Part shown: positions 1-9,362 of the stretch, piece after piece
Layout: every line of letters starts with the position of its first letter
How positions within the stretch are numbered: the first letter of the stretch is position 1
Made by a program: the position numbers and the translations under genes
Notes under the pieces: generated by a model
What the model was told of the DNA's origin: nothing
Seen by the model: the letters and a program-made list of their open reading frames with translations, nothing else
The model's database searches: none
Assembly: GCA_030431435.1 (NCBI GenBank)
Contig: JAUIJI010000015.1
Span: forward strand, 1-34,175
Direction of reading: 5' to 3'
Length of the DNA: 34,175 nt
Origin: Alphaproteobacteria bacterium
GTDB taxonomy: Bacteria > Pseudomonadota > Alphaproteobacteria > Sphingomonadales > Sphingomonadaceae

Positions 1-2039
1 CCGGAATCGTCCCGGATTACCGCGACATTGCCGGATTCGCCCTTCTGCTTCCTCCTTTTCCGTGCGGTTATGACAGGTTCGTCCCACGCCAGGTGGACAT
101 CAGGCGCCTGGCGCTCGATGGGGTTGTAGAACAACGGTGTGTCCGCAGTGTCGCCCTCACCGTGCCTGCCCAGGACAAGCCTCGGATCGCTATAGGCTTG
201 CGCGTCAAAGGCAGGTCCTGCGCCATTGGCAAAGCAAAGCCGTGCACCGACAAAATAGCCCAGCCCATCACGCAGGGGAGGCAGTCCGCCATCGCAGGAT
301 TGGTCAATTTCGAGGCCAAGATCGCGCAATACGGAGACCTCCATCTGGGTGTGGTCGTCCGGCAAGGCCACTTTGGAATCCGGGTTGACGCTGCGGGTTA
401 CCGCAAGGCTCTCACCGCTCCACACGAACATGTCGTCTTCTGTGCTTGTGGCGGTGTACCAGATACCCTTCTCCAGTCGCGCCGAGTGCTCCTCATCGGG
501 TGAAACGGACAGGCCATGATCACGCGGCAGCAGGTATTCCTTGACCGGTGCAAGGCCGTAGAAGTCGGGATCCATCTCTGCATCGCGGCAAACGACACGG
601 CGTTGGGTCAGCGAGCGCCAGCGCGATGCCGGCGCGGTTCCGTCCGCCAGCGCCACGCCAATGTCCGGCCGATAACCGCGGAACAGGTCCTCCATGTAGC
701 TAACTGGAGCAAAGCCGCTCGACCTGTCCTGGAAGCCTTCGGCAAACTTCTCCTCGGTGGCCAGGCTGTCAAAGCAGCCGATGCCCCGTGTGTGGGCCTC
801 TTGCCCGGATGCTGCGCGTTCATCCTGCGGATCAAGCGTCAGGGCAGCAATTGTCGAAGACGCAGAGACCGTTGGCGAGAAAAGTGATAGCCGGAAGCGG
901 CGCGAATCGCCTGCCATGGCGGCGAGATGCACATGTTCGCCAAGAAAACGTGCTTCTTCGGGTTTGCTGTTGCCCGGCCGCATGCGCGCCATGAATCCGC
1001 GGTCCGGCGCCTGGCCAGCGGTATCAAGCGAGTAGGCTGTCCAGTGCGATTGCTCGTTGGGATCATCCTTCAGCCTCACGCGAACAAGGCCTTGTGCCGG
1101 AACCTGCGCTGCCGGGACCGTGATCTGCAAACCGCAACCCAGGTAATGCGCAAGGCTGGGGATCGAAAGGATGGCGGAAAGCTTGCGCTTGCCTGCTTCG
1201 GCAGGGTCAGCCCCCCAGTCATTCTCGGTATCATCCTCGTCAATGGGCATACCGTCATCCGGCCCGCGCAGGATGGCGCGCATTTCCTGCATGAGCTGGA
1301 CAAGGCTGGCGGCATCGGCAGGCCTGCCTTCAAGTGCGGCGGCGATGCCATTGGTGAGCTCTTCCAGTTCGCTGGTGCGTCTGGCAAATGCAGCTTCTAC
1401 TTGCTGGGCGCTGGTTCGCTCGTTGAGCTCAAGCTCGGGACGCGCGAAGCTTTCCCTGTCTTCCAACGACTGCTGCCAAAGATCGGCAAGCACACTGGCA
1501 TTAGCCTCCCTTGCCCGTCCATCCGCACCTGCCAGCGCGTCAAAGAACATGGCGATATCGGAACTGCGCCGGCGCAGCAGCCGCGCTACTTCGGGAACGA
1601 CCGCCTCGGTATCCCTGTTCGCCTCCACAAGCGCAGCATGCAGGCAGTGGAAATCGTAAGCGAGATTGACCGGCTGTTCGTAGCGGAATGCCTTGCGCCA
1701 CAAATCATTGGCCATTTGGGCTCGGGAAACACCGGGAAACTTGGAATGCTCCGCCATCATCACACTGTGAAAATGTGACACAAGCGGAGGATCCGACCAT
1801 TCGCCCGGCACGGGATTGTTGTCATCCGTTGCGAACTGGACCAGCACTTCTTCGCTGAATTTGGCGATGCGTTCCGGCCATAGTTCGATCGGTATGAAAT
1901 TCTCGCCCGTCGGTCCCTTGTCCGCAGTCTCGCGCATCAGGACCGGGCTGACCTGTACCGAAAGGCGCAGATTGCCATCGCTATCGCGGCCATCGGGAAC
2001 ACACAGATAGTCACAGCCAACTTTGAAGAAATCAGTCAT
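1..2039 (-). CDS. Large uncharacterised protein, N-terminal 679 aa, 3' end outside window (last gene of Block A operon)
   Basis: Reverse-strand translation from ATG at 2039 (MTDFFKVGCDYLCVPDGRDSDGNLRLSVQVSPVLMRETADKG...) appears open to position 1 (...AWDEPVITARKRRKQKGESGNVAVIRDDS); upstream GGAGACCGGGAA; 13-nt gap to the preceding gene. Not in the supplied ORF list, presumably because it has no stop inside the window. Confidence 0.85.
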   Translation of the reverse strand, partial: MTDFFKVGCDYLCVPDGRDSDGNLRLSVQVSPVLMRETADKGPTGENFIPIELWPERIAKFSEEVLVQFATDDNNPVPGEWSDPPLVSHFHSVMMAEHSKFPGVSRAQMANDLWRKAFRYEQPVNLAYDFHCLHAALVEANRDTEAVVPEVARLLRRRSSDIAMFFDALAGADGRAREANASVLADLWQQSLEDRESFARPELELNERTSAQQVEAAFARRTSELEELTNGIAAALEGRPADAASLVQLMQEMRAILRGPDDGMPIDEDDTENDWGADPAEAGKRKLSAILSIPSLAHYLGCGLQITVPAAQVPAQGLVRVRLKDDPNEQSHWTAYSLDTAGQAPDRGFMARMRPGNSKPEEARFLGEHVHLAAMAGDSRRFRLSLFSPTVSASSTIAALTLDPQDERAASGQEAHTRGIGCFDSLATEEKFAEGFQDRSSGFAPVSYMEDLFRGYRPDIGVALADGTAPASRWRSLTQRRVVCRDAEMDPDFYGLAPVKEYLLPRDHGLSVSPDEEHSARLEKGIWYTATSTEDDMFVWSGESLAVTRSVNPDSKVALPDDHTQMEVSVLRDLGLEIDQSCDGGLPPLRDGLGYFVGARLCFANGAGPAFDAQAYSDPRLVLGRHGEGDTADTPLFYNPIERQAPDVHLAWDEPVITARKRRKQKGESGNVAVIRDDS

Positions 2040-2052
2040 TTCCCGGTCTCCT

Positions 2053-5000
2053 TCAAACGGTGGCCAGCGACGTGTCGACGAGCTTGCGGTAGTCCTTCCA
2101 GCGGCGCGCCTTGTCATACATATGGATGGTGTAGGTAGATGTCGGACCATACGGCGCACTGGCCATTTCGAGCAGCTTGCTCGGCCCCTTGCCGTTCTTG
2201 ATCTTGTAGCGGGCCTTCACGCTGTACTTGTACTTGACCCAGCCGACCTTGAACTTGAAGGTGAAGGTGCTCGAGCCGTACATGGCTCCGCCATTGGTCT
2301 GGACCAATTGCACCCGCAGGGTGACGGAGATCGAGAAGCAGGCGATGCTGCCACTTCCCACCGCCTCGAAGAAGGCAAGCAGGAGTGATGAAGTGACATC
2401 CCTGCCGCCGACCTTGCGATCATAGCTGTCCACATAAAGCCCGGCGACGATCCGTCCCTGCGCATCGAGAGGCCCGAAGCGGATCGCCGAAACACCGCCA
2501 AAGAAGATCGACAGCTGCGTCGTGTTGAATCCCTGCCCGTCGGTTTCCATGAACAGCCAGCCGCCACCGCCATAGGGCGGGTTTGCCACCATGAAGGGCC
2601 TCCTTGCATTGGCCAGCGCAATGCCGAACTTCGCTGGTGACCCGTCAAACGGCAGCTTGGCGGCTACGCCAAAGTTGACGTTGATGAATTGCAAACTGCC
2701 AAGCTGGATCAGCCCCGCATCGTAAATGTAGCCCGCCTCTATCCCTGGTGGGCTGACAGTCGGCTTGAGGTAGAACCCGCTGCCTTCAGGGCTGAGCCAT
2801 TCCTGCAGCGGTTCAAGGAACTTGAGCATCTTGCCCAGCTCCACCTTGTCGATCTGCACGTCAAAATCCGGTTTCGACCCGTTGACGGAAGTGAAGGTGC
2901 ATTCCTTGAAGGAGATAGTCGCCATCAGGAAATCTTCGGTGAGCAGGACCAGGTCGAAGGGAGCCAGCTTCCCGACAACAGTCGAACTGGACTTCATGTT
3001 CATGAAATCGAAGTTGAACGTGCCTTCGATCTTCAGGTCCCGTTGCCGCTCTGCGGTCTCGTTCCCGGCCCTGGACAGGCGCCGGGGCCGGTAAATGGCA
3101 TTCTTCCCGCGGGGAAATTCACCGATGTCGGTATGCCAGTTGTAACTGGTGGTTAGCTGCGTTGGCACGAAGCTGCGAAGCAAGTTCCTCAGTTCGCGCT
3201 CCGCCTGATCGAGCAGGCCGCGCAGTTCCTGCATCAGCACCTGGCCCGCGTCAGCGATCCGGATGGCCGCCAAGGCATCGCTGAACTTCCTGAACTTGTC
3301 CTCGACGTCCGGCAGATCATCCTTGAAGAAGCTCGCTAGCTTTTCGGGAAGGTCATCAGGGTCAACATTGTCTGCCAAACCGGCCAGTGCGGTAATAGTG
3401 CTTGTGAGGTCAGCGAAGGTGCCCTTGAGCGTTGTCAGCTTCTCCTCGCCGCCAAGGACGATCGGCAGGAACCTTGCGATCTCGGGATGCTGGGCCTCGA
3501 TCTCGGCATATTTGTCGTTGAACGATTCCAGTGCCGCTGCGAGCGCCTTCAGATAGCCAAGGGCAGTGCCCGTCCCCGATTCTTGCCACAGCTGCTTGAG
3601 CAACTCCCGCATCTGCAGCTCGAGTCCCTTGCGCAGCGTCTGGGGAAGCTCGGTGAGCTTGAACAGCTCGCCCGCCAGTTTCCGGTCGACGAGGCTGGCC
3701 AGTTTCACGCCATCGTTTGCGACCAAGGCCTGCAGCTCTGCAATAGAACCAGCCGTCTTGAGCTTGCCCGAAAGGGCTTTGGACTGCCTGGCGATATCCC
3801 CAAGCAATTCCTGAACATCGTCGGCATAGGTCTTCACATTATCCGGCAGCGAGTTGAGCGACCGCACATGATCGATCAGCGCCTGCGCATCGCTCCAATC
3901 CCAGCCATCATCGCCATGCGACGATGCCGTTCCCGGAAGCAGGGCCCGGGCAAGGCCGGCCAAGGCGCTGCGCAGGTCCGTTGTAAAGGCGTGGGCAGCC
4001 CCGGCCGTTTCGTCAGCCAATGCAAAGCCAAGCGCGTCGCGCAATTCTTCGATCAGCCGAAGACGCAAGCGCATGGCCTCTCCAAGCGGGTCAAGCAGCG
4101 CGCTGCTGTGACCATTACCGCTGATGGCATCCTTCGCTTTCTGCACCAGATCGCGCAGGCCGGTGTCTGCCCTGCTCACCTCGACACGTGCGGTCTGCGC
4201 AAGGGCCTTCATGCGCGTGCCCAATTGCTTCAAGCGCCAATCCGACTGTGCCAGCAGCTGATCAGCCACCTTTTCGAGCTCGTCAGCGGCCGCAAGGATT
4301 TCATCCGTGCCCGCTGCAGCGTCATACTGGCCCATGCCCTTTTCAAGCAACGCCAGTGCCGAAGCACGCACCTTTCCGATAACGTCGCTTAACGCTTTCA
4401 CCTCGTCGTGCAGCGCGCTCGTCCGGTAAAGGTCGATGGCGGATTGGGAGACGCCCTCCATGATGGCGACCATTTGGTCCGCGCTGACCTGAGCCTTCTT
4501 GCCCAGCTCCTTGAGTTGCTTGCGCAAGGGATCCGTCACTCGCGCTTTGACGAACCGGCCCTGGATCTCCTGTCCCATATCCTGCAGCAGGGTGTTGATC
4601 TTCGCCATATTCTTGGCACGGATCAGGTTTCTGGCGGGATCATCTTCATCGACGCGCAGTGTCAACGCATCGAGGATTTCCTTCCGGCATTTGCGCTCGA
4701 AATGATCGATCTCTCGATACAGCCCGGCCATCGGGTCACTCCCGGCCAGCATGGAACTGCGCCCGACGAGGTCAGCGAAAAGCCTATCGATCTGGGCCAG
4801 CAATTCATCGCGCAGCCTGGTGAGTTCTGCCTCGGCGCGCAGGTCCGGATAGGCCGCATCGAACGGCTCGAGCTTATCGGCGACGAACAGGAACATCTCC
4901 CGTATCGCGCTGTCGATCTGCTTCTTGAAATGCTCCGCTTCTGCCTGGGCAAGCACGAGCAGGTCGCTTGCCTGGACGAGATAAGGCAGGGCTTGATCCA

Positions 5001-8000
5001 CCAGCCTGTCGAAGGCGCCGGAGAGCATGTTCTCCTTCAATGCCAGCAAGGCCACGCCGGGGTTGGCAAATATCTGTTCGCAGGTCAGCGGATCGCCATT
5101 TTCGTCCCGGCCCCAGGGACCGAACAGGATCGGGCCGAGCGGCTTCTCGCCCTGCTGCAATTGCGCATCGATGGCCTCGCACAGGGCGAGCTTCACATGC
5201 TGCGTGGCCTCGTTGCGCAAATAGTCTTGCAGCATGGTGTAAGCAGTGCCGCTTTCCAGCACGTTGCGCAGATCGGCAACCGCCTGCAGGGCATCCTTGG
5301 CCAGTTCGGGAACCGGATCGTCGATAAAGGACGCAACATTGCGCGAGATATTCTCGCCGATTTCGATCACCCGCTGGACATTTTTCACGGTAGCGGAGGA
5401 GCTCAGGCGTTTCAGAGCCTCCATCAACGCCGGGTCGGAGCCGTCGGTGATGGAGCCAAGCGCATCTTCAAGGCCCGCACCAACCAGATCGCGGAATGTC
5501 AGCGGATCGGTGCCATCCGGTGCCAAATCCTTCAGCCTGGTTTCGATCTTCGACTTTGCCGTTCTGATGTGCCCGGCAATGCCGCCGGCTTCATTCCGTC
5601 CGTAAAAGACCTCGAGCAACTGTTCTGCCGCCACCTGAGCGAAATCGCCCAGCTTGCCGGCACCATATTCCACTACCTGCTTCAGTTGGGGGACCGCATC
5701 GCTGTCAATCTCGATGGTCGAGCCATCAAGGATCTTGCCAAGGTCGATGATGCCGAGCAGGTTGGCATCGCTGAAGAACTGCTTGGGGTTGAAATTGCCA
5801 GCTGCCGCATCGCTGAAGTCATAGGGTGAACCAAGCACAGCGGGACCGGTACGCCGCGTGCCGCCGACAAGGCCGATCGTTCTGGATATTGCCGCCACAT
5901 GAGCTTGTGGAGACGCGAGCCCGCCGGTGGACTGGGTTTGCCCGCCCGAGGCAAGCGAGGCTGATCCCTTGGTGACTTCAAGGAAGATTTCGCCCGCGTT
6001 GTCAGTCGGTTTGTCTTGCGAGGTCCGAACTCGACCCGCCTGAGTGTTCCTGCGCGAAGGGGGGCCCTGCCGATCCTTCTTGAAGCCGTGCAAGCGGTAG
6101 GGTTCGTAGATGGTGACATCGACTGCGCCCTGCGGCGATCCGAGGATCTGGTCCACTGACTGCACATTGATGTTTGCTTCCTCCATGACGGGGTAAATCC
6201 CCGGCTGGTCCGCCCCTTCCATGCGGCCATCCATGAAGAAGACTTCCGATCCATCAGGCCCCATCCGGCCTTGCGCGCCAAGTATCCAGTGATTGGTATC
6301 GAAACTGGTATCGCCCGGCGTTTCCTCGCTGGGTTTGGCATAGCGCTGCCTTGCGCCGCCGAAATGCGCTTTGCGCAAGGCGAGATCGGCCTTGTTATAT
6401 TCCCGCTTGATCTGCGCCATAAGGTCAGGCCGCGAGGCGACGGAGTTTATCACGAACAGCAGGTTGCTCTTCACCTTCGCGTCTTCGGTCGCCCATTCGA
6501 AGGGGAAATGGACACCGCTTTCTTCAAGACTCGAGGCATCGCTGGCGACCTTTGGCCAGAACACCGAATAAGGCGGCAGTGGACCGATGAAATTTTCCAC
6601 TTCAACCAGATCGGGAGTGACCCTTGTGAGCATCTCGAACTGGCTCGCCGGGAACGCGCGGCCGTCATCGAACTGATAGGGGCCAGGATAGCGGCGCACC
6701 TTCGGGGGAATGAAGATCACCCGGCGGCGGACCTCGTGCGAAACGGGCTGGCCATCCGCCCCCGCCTTGTCAGCATAGATCTTGCGCTCGCAGATGGTCA
6801 GCAAGGATGCCCTTATGCCCAGAGGCAGCAGGAACCCCTTCTCCACTGCCTCGACCCGGCTGTCACGACCGAGGAAGGTCTTGTAGGACAGGCGCTCGAG
6901 GTTGAATCCGGTATATCCGGGTTGGTCCGGATCCAGGGACCCGTCATCCTTGACCTGGCGCAGCAAGACCCGCGCCGGATCGCCAGCCCAGTTGATGTCC
7001 ATCACCGCACCCAGCGCGGACAGGTTGACATCGGCATCGCGGAAGGGATGCGCCAGCGCCAGGCCGACATCGCGATGCTTCTGTTGCTCCCAGTAGAAGT
7101 CGAGATGTTCCTCAAGATAGGCCAGGTCCTCAACGGGCGAGGACACCACGCTGGGCGGAGGCACGTCCATCGCGTTGCCCTCTTCCTCGGACGTCTCCCC
7201 ATCGGCATTCAGCTTGAGAAGCGCGGGAAGTCCGTAGATCGACGTCTGCGCCACGATGTCCCAATGGTTGCGCAGGGTAAGCGCGGACATGTCGTCCTCT
7301 GGTTTATTGAAGCTCTCCTCTGTCGGGAGCCCGGTCACCAGGCGGGAATGAATGGCACGAAGCGATCTGCGCCCCTGCCCTTCAATCCTCGCAGTCCACA
7401 AGGGGAGACTTTCCGAAGCTCCGGTCCCGGGTGGGTCAGCCGGTCCCGGCCCTTCAGGCAAGGCCCATTGGCTCTCTTGCGAGGGAGAAAAGACCAGGTC
7501 GCGCACCAGCTCCAGTTCGGTTGTGTCCTGCTTGGGGGCCTGCAGCGCCTGTGACAATCGGTTGATCAGGTCCCTGGTTTTCAGAGTGGCAGGATCGATG
7601 CCCGGGAACATGCCCTCAAGCTGGGACTTTGCATCAGCTCCAATTTCCGCCCGTGCCCGATCGTCTACCTCCAGCTCCAATCCCGCCCAGTCAGTAAGCT
7701 TGGCGATCGACAGATCGCCGACAAAGCTCTGCGGATCCGGGATGCTGAATTCCAGCCGGCTTTCGCGCGCCGGACGCAGTTGCGCTTGTCCCCATTCCGA
7801 GGCCGCACAGCAATCGTCTCCTCCCTGCTCGGTCAGCGGCTTGGGATGGATCGTTTCGGCAATGTGCTGCGGCGGGAAGATGACTGTCAGGCGCGCACCT
7901 GAAGGATCGTACTTTTCCAGCCGGTTGCGATCCGGATTGAATCCGATACCAACGAGTTCGAATGTGAGGTCAAGCAGGTCCAGCGAGCGGGTGGCCCTGA

Positions 8001-8136
8001 TCCGCAAGTGCTTGGGATGGCTGAGCTCCTCGATCTCGAAGAACTCGACTGTCCGGCTGCTGGGACGATCCCCGTATGGAATGGCAACGTGCCAAAGGTC
8101 CGACCGTGTCTGCGTATTCTCTGCGCTTTGCGCCAT
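2053..8136 (-). CDS. Giant 2027-aa uncharacterised protein: N-terminal mixed/beta region, long helical coiled-coil-like centre, beta-rich C-terminus
   Basis: Single 6084-nt ORF; GGGGGG tract 6 nt before ATG; no signal peptide (MAQSAENTQTRSDLWHV); residues about 900-1650 rich in E/K/A/L heptad-like stretches; no family recognised. Confidence 0.9.
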   Translation of the reverse strand: MAQSAENTQTRSDLWHVAIPYGDRPSSRTVEFFEIEELSHPKHLRIRATRSLDLLDLTFELVGIGFNPDRNRLEKYDPSGARLTVIFPPQHIAETIHPKPLTEQGGDDCCAASEWGQAQLRPARESRLEFSIPDPQSFVGDLSIAKLTDWAGLELEVDDRARAEIGADAKSQLEGMFPGIDPATLKTRDLINRLSQALQAPKQDTTELELVRDLVFSPSQESQWALPEGPGPADPPGTGASESLPLWTARIEGQGRRSLRAIHSRLVTGLPTEESFNKPEDDMSALTLRNHWDIVAQTSIYGLPALLKLNADGETSEEEGNAMDVPPPSVVSSPVEDLAYLEEHLDFYWEQQKHRDVGLALAHPFRDADVNLSALGAVMDINWAGDPARVLLRQVKDDGSLDPDQPGYTGFNLERLSYKTFLGRDSRVEAVEKGFLLPLGIRASLLTICERKIYADKAGADGQPVSHEVRRRVIFIPPKVRRYPGPYQFDDGRAFPASQFEMLTRVTPDLVEVENFIGPLPPYSVFWPKVASDASSLEESGVHFPFEWATEDAKVKSNLLFVINSVASRPDLMAQIKREYNKADLALRKAHFGGARQRYAKPSEETPGDTSFDTNHWILGAQGRMGPDGSEVFFMDGRMEGADQPGIYPVMEEANINVQSVDQILGSPQGAVDVTIYEPYRLHGFKKDRQGPPSRRNTQAGRVRTSQDKPTDNAGEIFLEVTKGSASLASGGQTQSTGGLASPQAHVAAISRTIGLVGGTRRTGPAVLGSPYDFSDAAAGNFNPKQFFSDANLLGIIDLGKILDGSTIEIDSDAVPQLKQVVEYGAGKLGDFAQVAAEQLLEVFYGRNEAGGIAGHIRTAKSKIETRLKDLAPDGTDPLTFRDLVGAGLEDALGSITDGSDPALMEALKRLSSSATVKNVQRVIEIGENISRNVASFIDDPVPELAKDALQAVADLRNVLESGTAYTMLQDYLRNEATQHVKLALCEAIDAQLQQGEKPLGPILFGPWGRDENGDPLTCEQIFANPGVALLALKENMLSGAFDRLVDQALPYLVQASDLLVLAQAEAEHFKKQIDSAIREMFLFVADKLEPFDAAYPDLRAEAELTRLRDELLAQIDRLFADLVGRSSMLAGSDPMAGLYREIDHFERKCRKEILDALTLRVDEDDPARNLIRAKNMAKINTLLQDMGQEIQGRFVKARVTDPLRKQLKELGKKAQVSADQMVAIMEGVSQSAIDLYRTSALHDEVKALSDVIGKVRASALALLEKGMGQYDAAAGTDEILAAADELEKVADQLLAQSDWRLKQLGTRMKALAQTARVEVSRADTGLRDLVQKAKDAISGNGHSSALLDPLGEAMRLRLRLIEELRDALGFALADETAGAAHAFTTDLRSALAGLARALLPGTASSHGDDGWDWSDAQALIDHVRSLNSLPDNVKTYADDVQELLGDIARQSKALSGKLKTAGSIAELQALVANDGVKLASLVDRKLAGELFKLTELPQTLRKGLELQMRELLKQLWQESGTGTALGYLKALAAALESFNDKYAEIEAQHPEIARFLPIVLGGEEKLTTLKGTFADLTSTITALAGLADNVDPDDLPEKLASFFKDDLPDVEDKFRKFSDALAAIRIADAGQVLMQELRGLLDQAERELRNLLRSFVPTQLTTSYNWHTDIGEFPRGKNAIYRPRRLSRAGNETAERQRDLKIEGTFNFDFMNMKSSSTVVGKLAPFDLVLLTEDFLMATISFKECTFTSVNGSKPDFDVQIDKVELGKMLKFLEPLQEWLSPEGSGFYLKPTVSPPGIEAGYIYDAGLIQLGSLQFINVNFGVAAKLPFDGSPAKFGIALANARRPFMVANPPYGGGGWLFMETDGQGFNTTQLSIFFGGVSAIRFGPLDAQGRIVAGLYVDSYDRKVGGRDVTSSLLLAFFEAVGSGSIACFSISVTLRVQLVQTNGGAMYGSSTFTFKFKVGWVKYKYSVKARYKIKNGKGPSKLLEMASAPYGPTSTYTIHMYDKARRWKDYRKLVDTSLATV

Positions 8137-8172
8137 GCCGTACCCCCCAAGATGCAGCGGAAGAAGTGGTTG

Positions 8173-8634
8173 CTATGACTTGACGATCGATGCGTCTCCA
8201 TCACGAAGGAAGGCCGTGATGACAGGGATCGCGAGGCCGATGAATGTCGTTGCCGCATTGCGGATGATCAGCGGTGTTTCCCCGCCGCTCTGATCTTTGA
8301 TGAACCAGACCACGATCGCCGAAATGCCGACGCCGAACCATGCCCAGGCATAATAGACGATGATATTCTCCACCTTGGGAAGATCAAACCTCCTGGCAGG
8401 TTCAGGCTGCCCCAGAGCAACCGCAACGACCGCACCGACAAGGACGCTGACCGATGTCCACACGTAATCGATAGCCCCGTCCGATCCCTGATCGTCAGCG
8501 GTTGCGGCCAGGCTGGATACGGGATCGGCAATTACGCCAAGGGTCTGGACTGCGTAGACTGCGAATGTGCCAATATAGGCAACGAGCGCGGACAAGGCGA
8601 GAACGACAACAAGCGGTTTCAAGTTTGGATTCAT
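8173..8634 (-). CDS. Small integral membrane protein with about 4 hydrophobic helices (holin-like topology, function unproven)
   Basis: Start moved from 8679 to internal ATG at 8634 (MNPNLKPLVVVLALSALVAYIGTFAVYAV...) because TCTGGGGGGAACG directly precedes it; hydrophobic stretches LVVVLALSALVAYIGTFAVYAV, VWTSVSVLVGAVVAVALG, IIVYYAWAWFGVGISAIVVWFI, LIIRNAATTFIGLAIPVITAFL. Confidence 0.8.
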   Translation of the reverse strand: MNPNLKPLVVVLALSALVAYIGTFAVYAVQTLGVIADPVSSLAATADDQGSDGAIDYVWTSVSVLVGAVVAVALGQPEPARRFDLPKVENIIVYYAWAWFGVGISAIVVWFIKDQSGGETPLIIRNAATTFIGLAIPVITAFLRDGDASIVKS

Positions 8635-8683
8635 CGTTCCCCCCAGACGAACGCGATTTCCGCAAGAATTCAGCAACACCAGG

Positions 8684-9238
8684 CTATATGATCACCCACT
8701 CCGTATCATCGTCATAAGCGCCGGCATCGCCCAGCACCGAAAAGTGGGCGTGCTTGTCGTGCGGGGCCCCGGGATAGGTCCGCCATTCCCAAGGTTTCGC
8801 CCCGTTGATCGGCTTTGGATTGCAGATGCGACGGTTCCAGATGATGTATTTGATACGGCTGTCTTTCGATTTGCGGACAGCCTCCACCACCACGTCGATA
8901 TCGCAGTCATTCTCGGGCTCGTAGCGCATGTCGACTGCGGTGACGATGCCCTTGCCATCTACGACAATATTCAGGCAATGATCGGATTTCCCGGTCCAGC
9001 CCGCGCCGGGGCAATGGTTCTTGTCGCCGATAAAACCGTCCGGCCCCTTGCGCTTTGGATATGCGGCGTCGACCTGCGCTTTCAGCTTGGCCAGCGACTT
9101 CGCCTTGCGCCAGGGGCCGGGGCCTTTTTCGGCTGAAATTTCTCCGGTATCGACCCAGTCAGAAAGCGCACAGCCATCGTGAGGTTCACCGTCCGGCCCG
9201 GTCAGGGAAACAGGATCCTCACCAACGCTCGCAGCCAC
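8684..9238 (-). CDS. M15-like zinc peptidase of the type found in phage endolysins
   Basis: Catalytic-type pattern SDHCLNIVVDGKGIVTAVDM ... RIKYIIWNRRICNP ... WEWRTYPGAPHDKHAHFSV (H, D, HxH). ORF track starts at TTG 9268; GTG at 9238 is favoured because CTTGGGGGGAATCATT precedes it. Confidence 0.8.
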   Translation of the reverse strand: MAASVGEDPVSLTGPDGEPHDGCALSDWVDTGEISAEKGPGPWRKAKSLAKLKAQVDAAYPKRKGPDGFIGDKNHCPGAGWTGKSDHCLNIVVDGKGIVTAVDMRYEPENDCDIDVVVEAVRKSKDSRIKYIIWNRRICNPKPINGAKPWEWRTYPGAPHDKHAHFSVLGDAGAYDDDTEWVII

Positions 9239-9267
9239 AATGATTCCCCCCAAGTCGAATCGCGGCA

Positions 9268-9296
9268 ATCATCCACGAAGACTAGAAGCGAGTCAA
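9268..9296 (-). promoter_or_regulatory. Candidate sigma70-type promoter for Block A operon
   Basis: Reverse strand TTGACT (9296-9291), 17-nt spacer, GATGAT (9273-9268). Close to -35 consensus, -10 only partial. Confidence 0.35.
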
Positions 9297-9324
9297 AAAC
9301 TATAAATGCGGCAGGGACTTGCTC

Positions 9325-9362
9325 AGTTCACAATTCTCCGGCGGTCGATCAAGTTGTGAGCT
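9325..9362. repeat. Imperfect inverted repeat AGTTCACAATT-N15-AAGTTGTGAGCT upstream of Block A operon
   Basis: Left arm 9325-9335, right arm 9351-9362; arms agree as AGYTCACAAYT. Confidence 0.45.

Noticed and set aside
927-1778. 283-aa plus-strand ORF
   Set aside because: Antisense to the open minus-strand partial CDS (1-2039), which has a better start site and operon context.
3487-7554. Long plus-strand ORFs (3487..4392, 4408..5829, 6271..7554) opposite the giant gene
   Set aside because: Shadow ORFs of a high-GC coding strand; compositions are His/Arg/Gln/Gly-rich with no recognisable domains.
1-9268. Block A as a complete prophage
   Set aside because: Only the peptidase is phage-like; no capsid, terminase, portal, tail or integrase proteins visible in the window. 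Left flank outside the window could change this.
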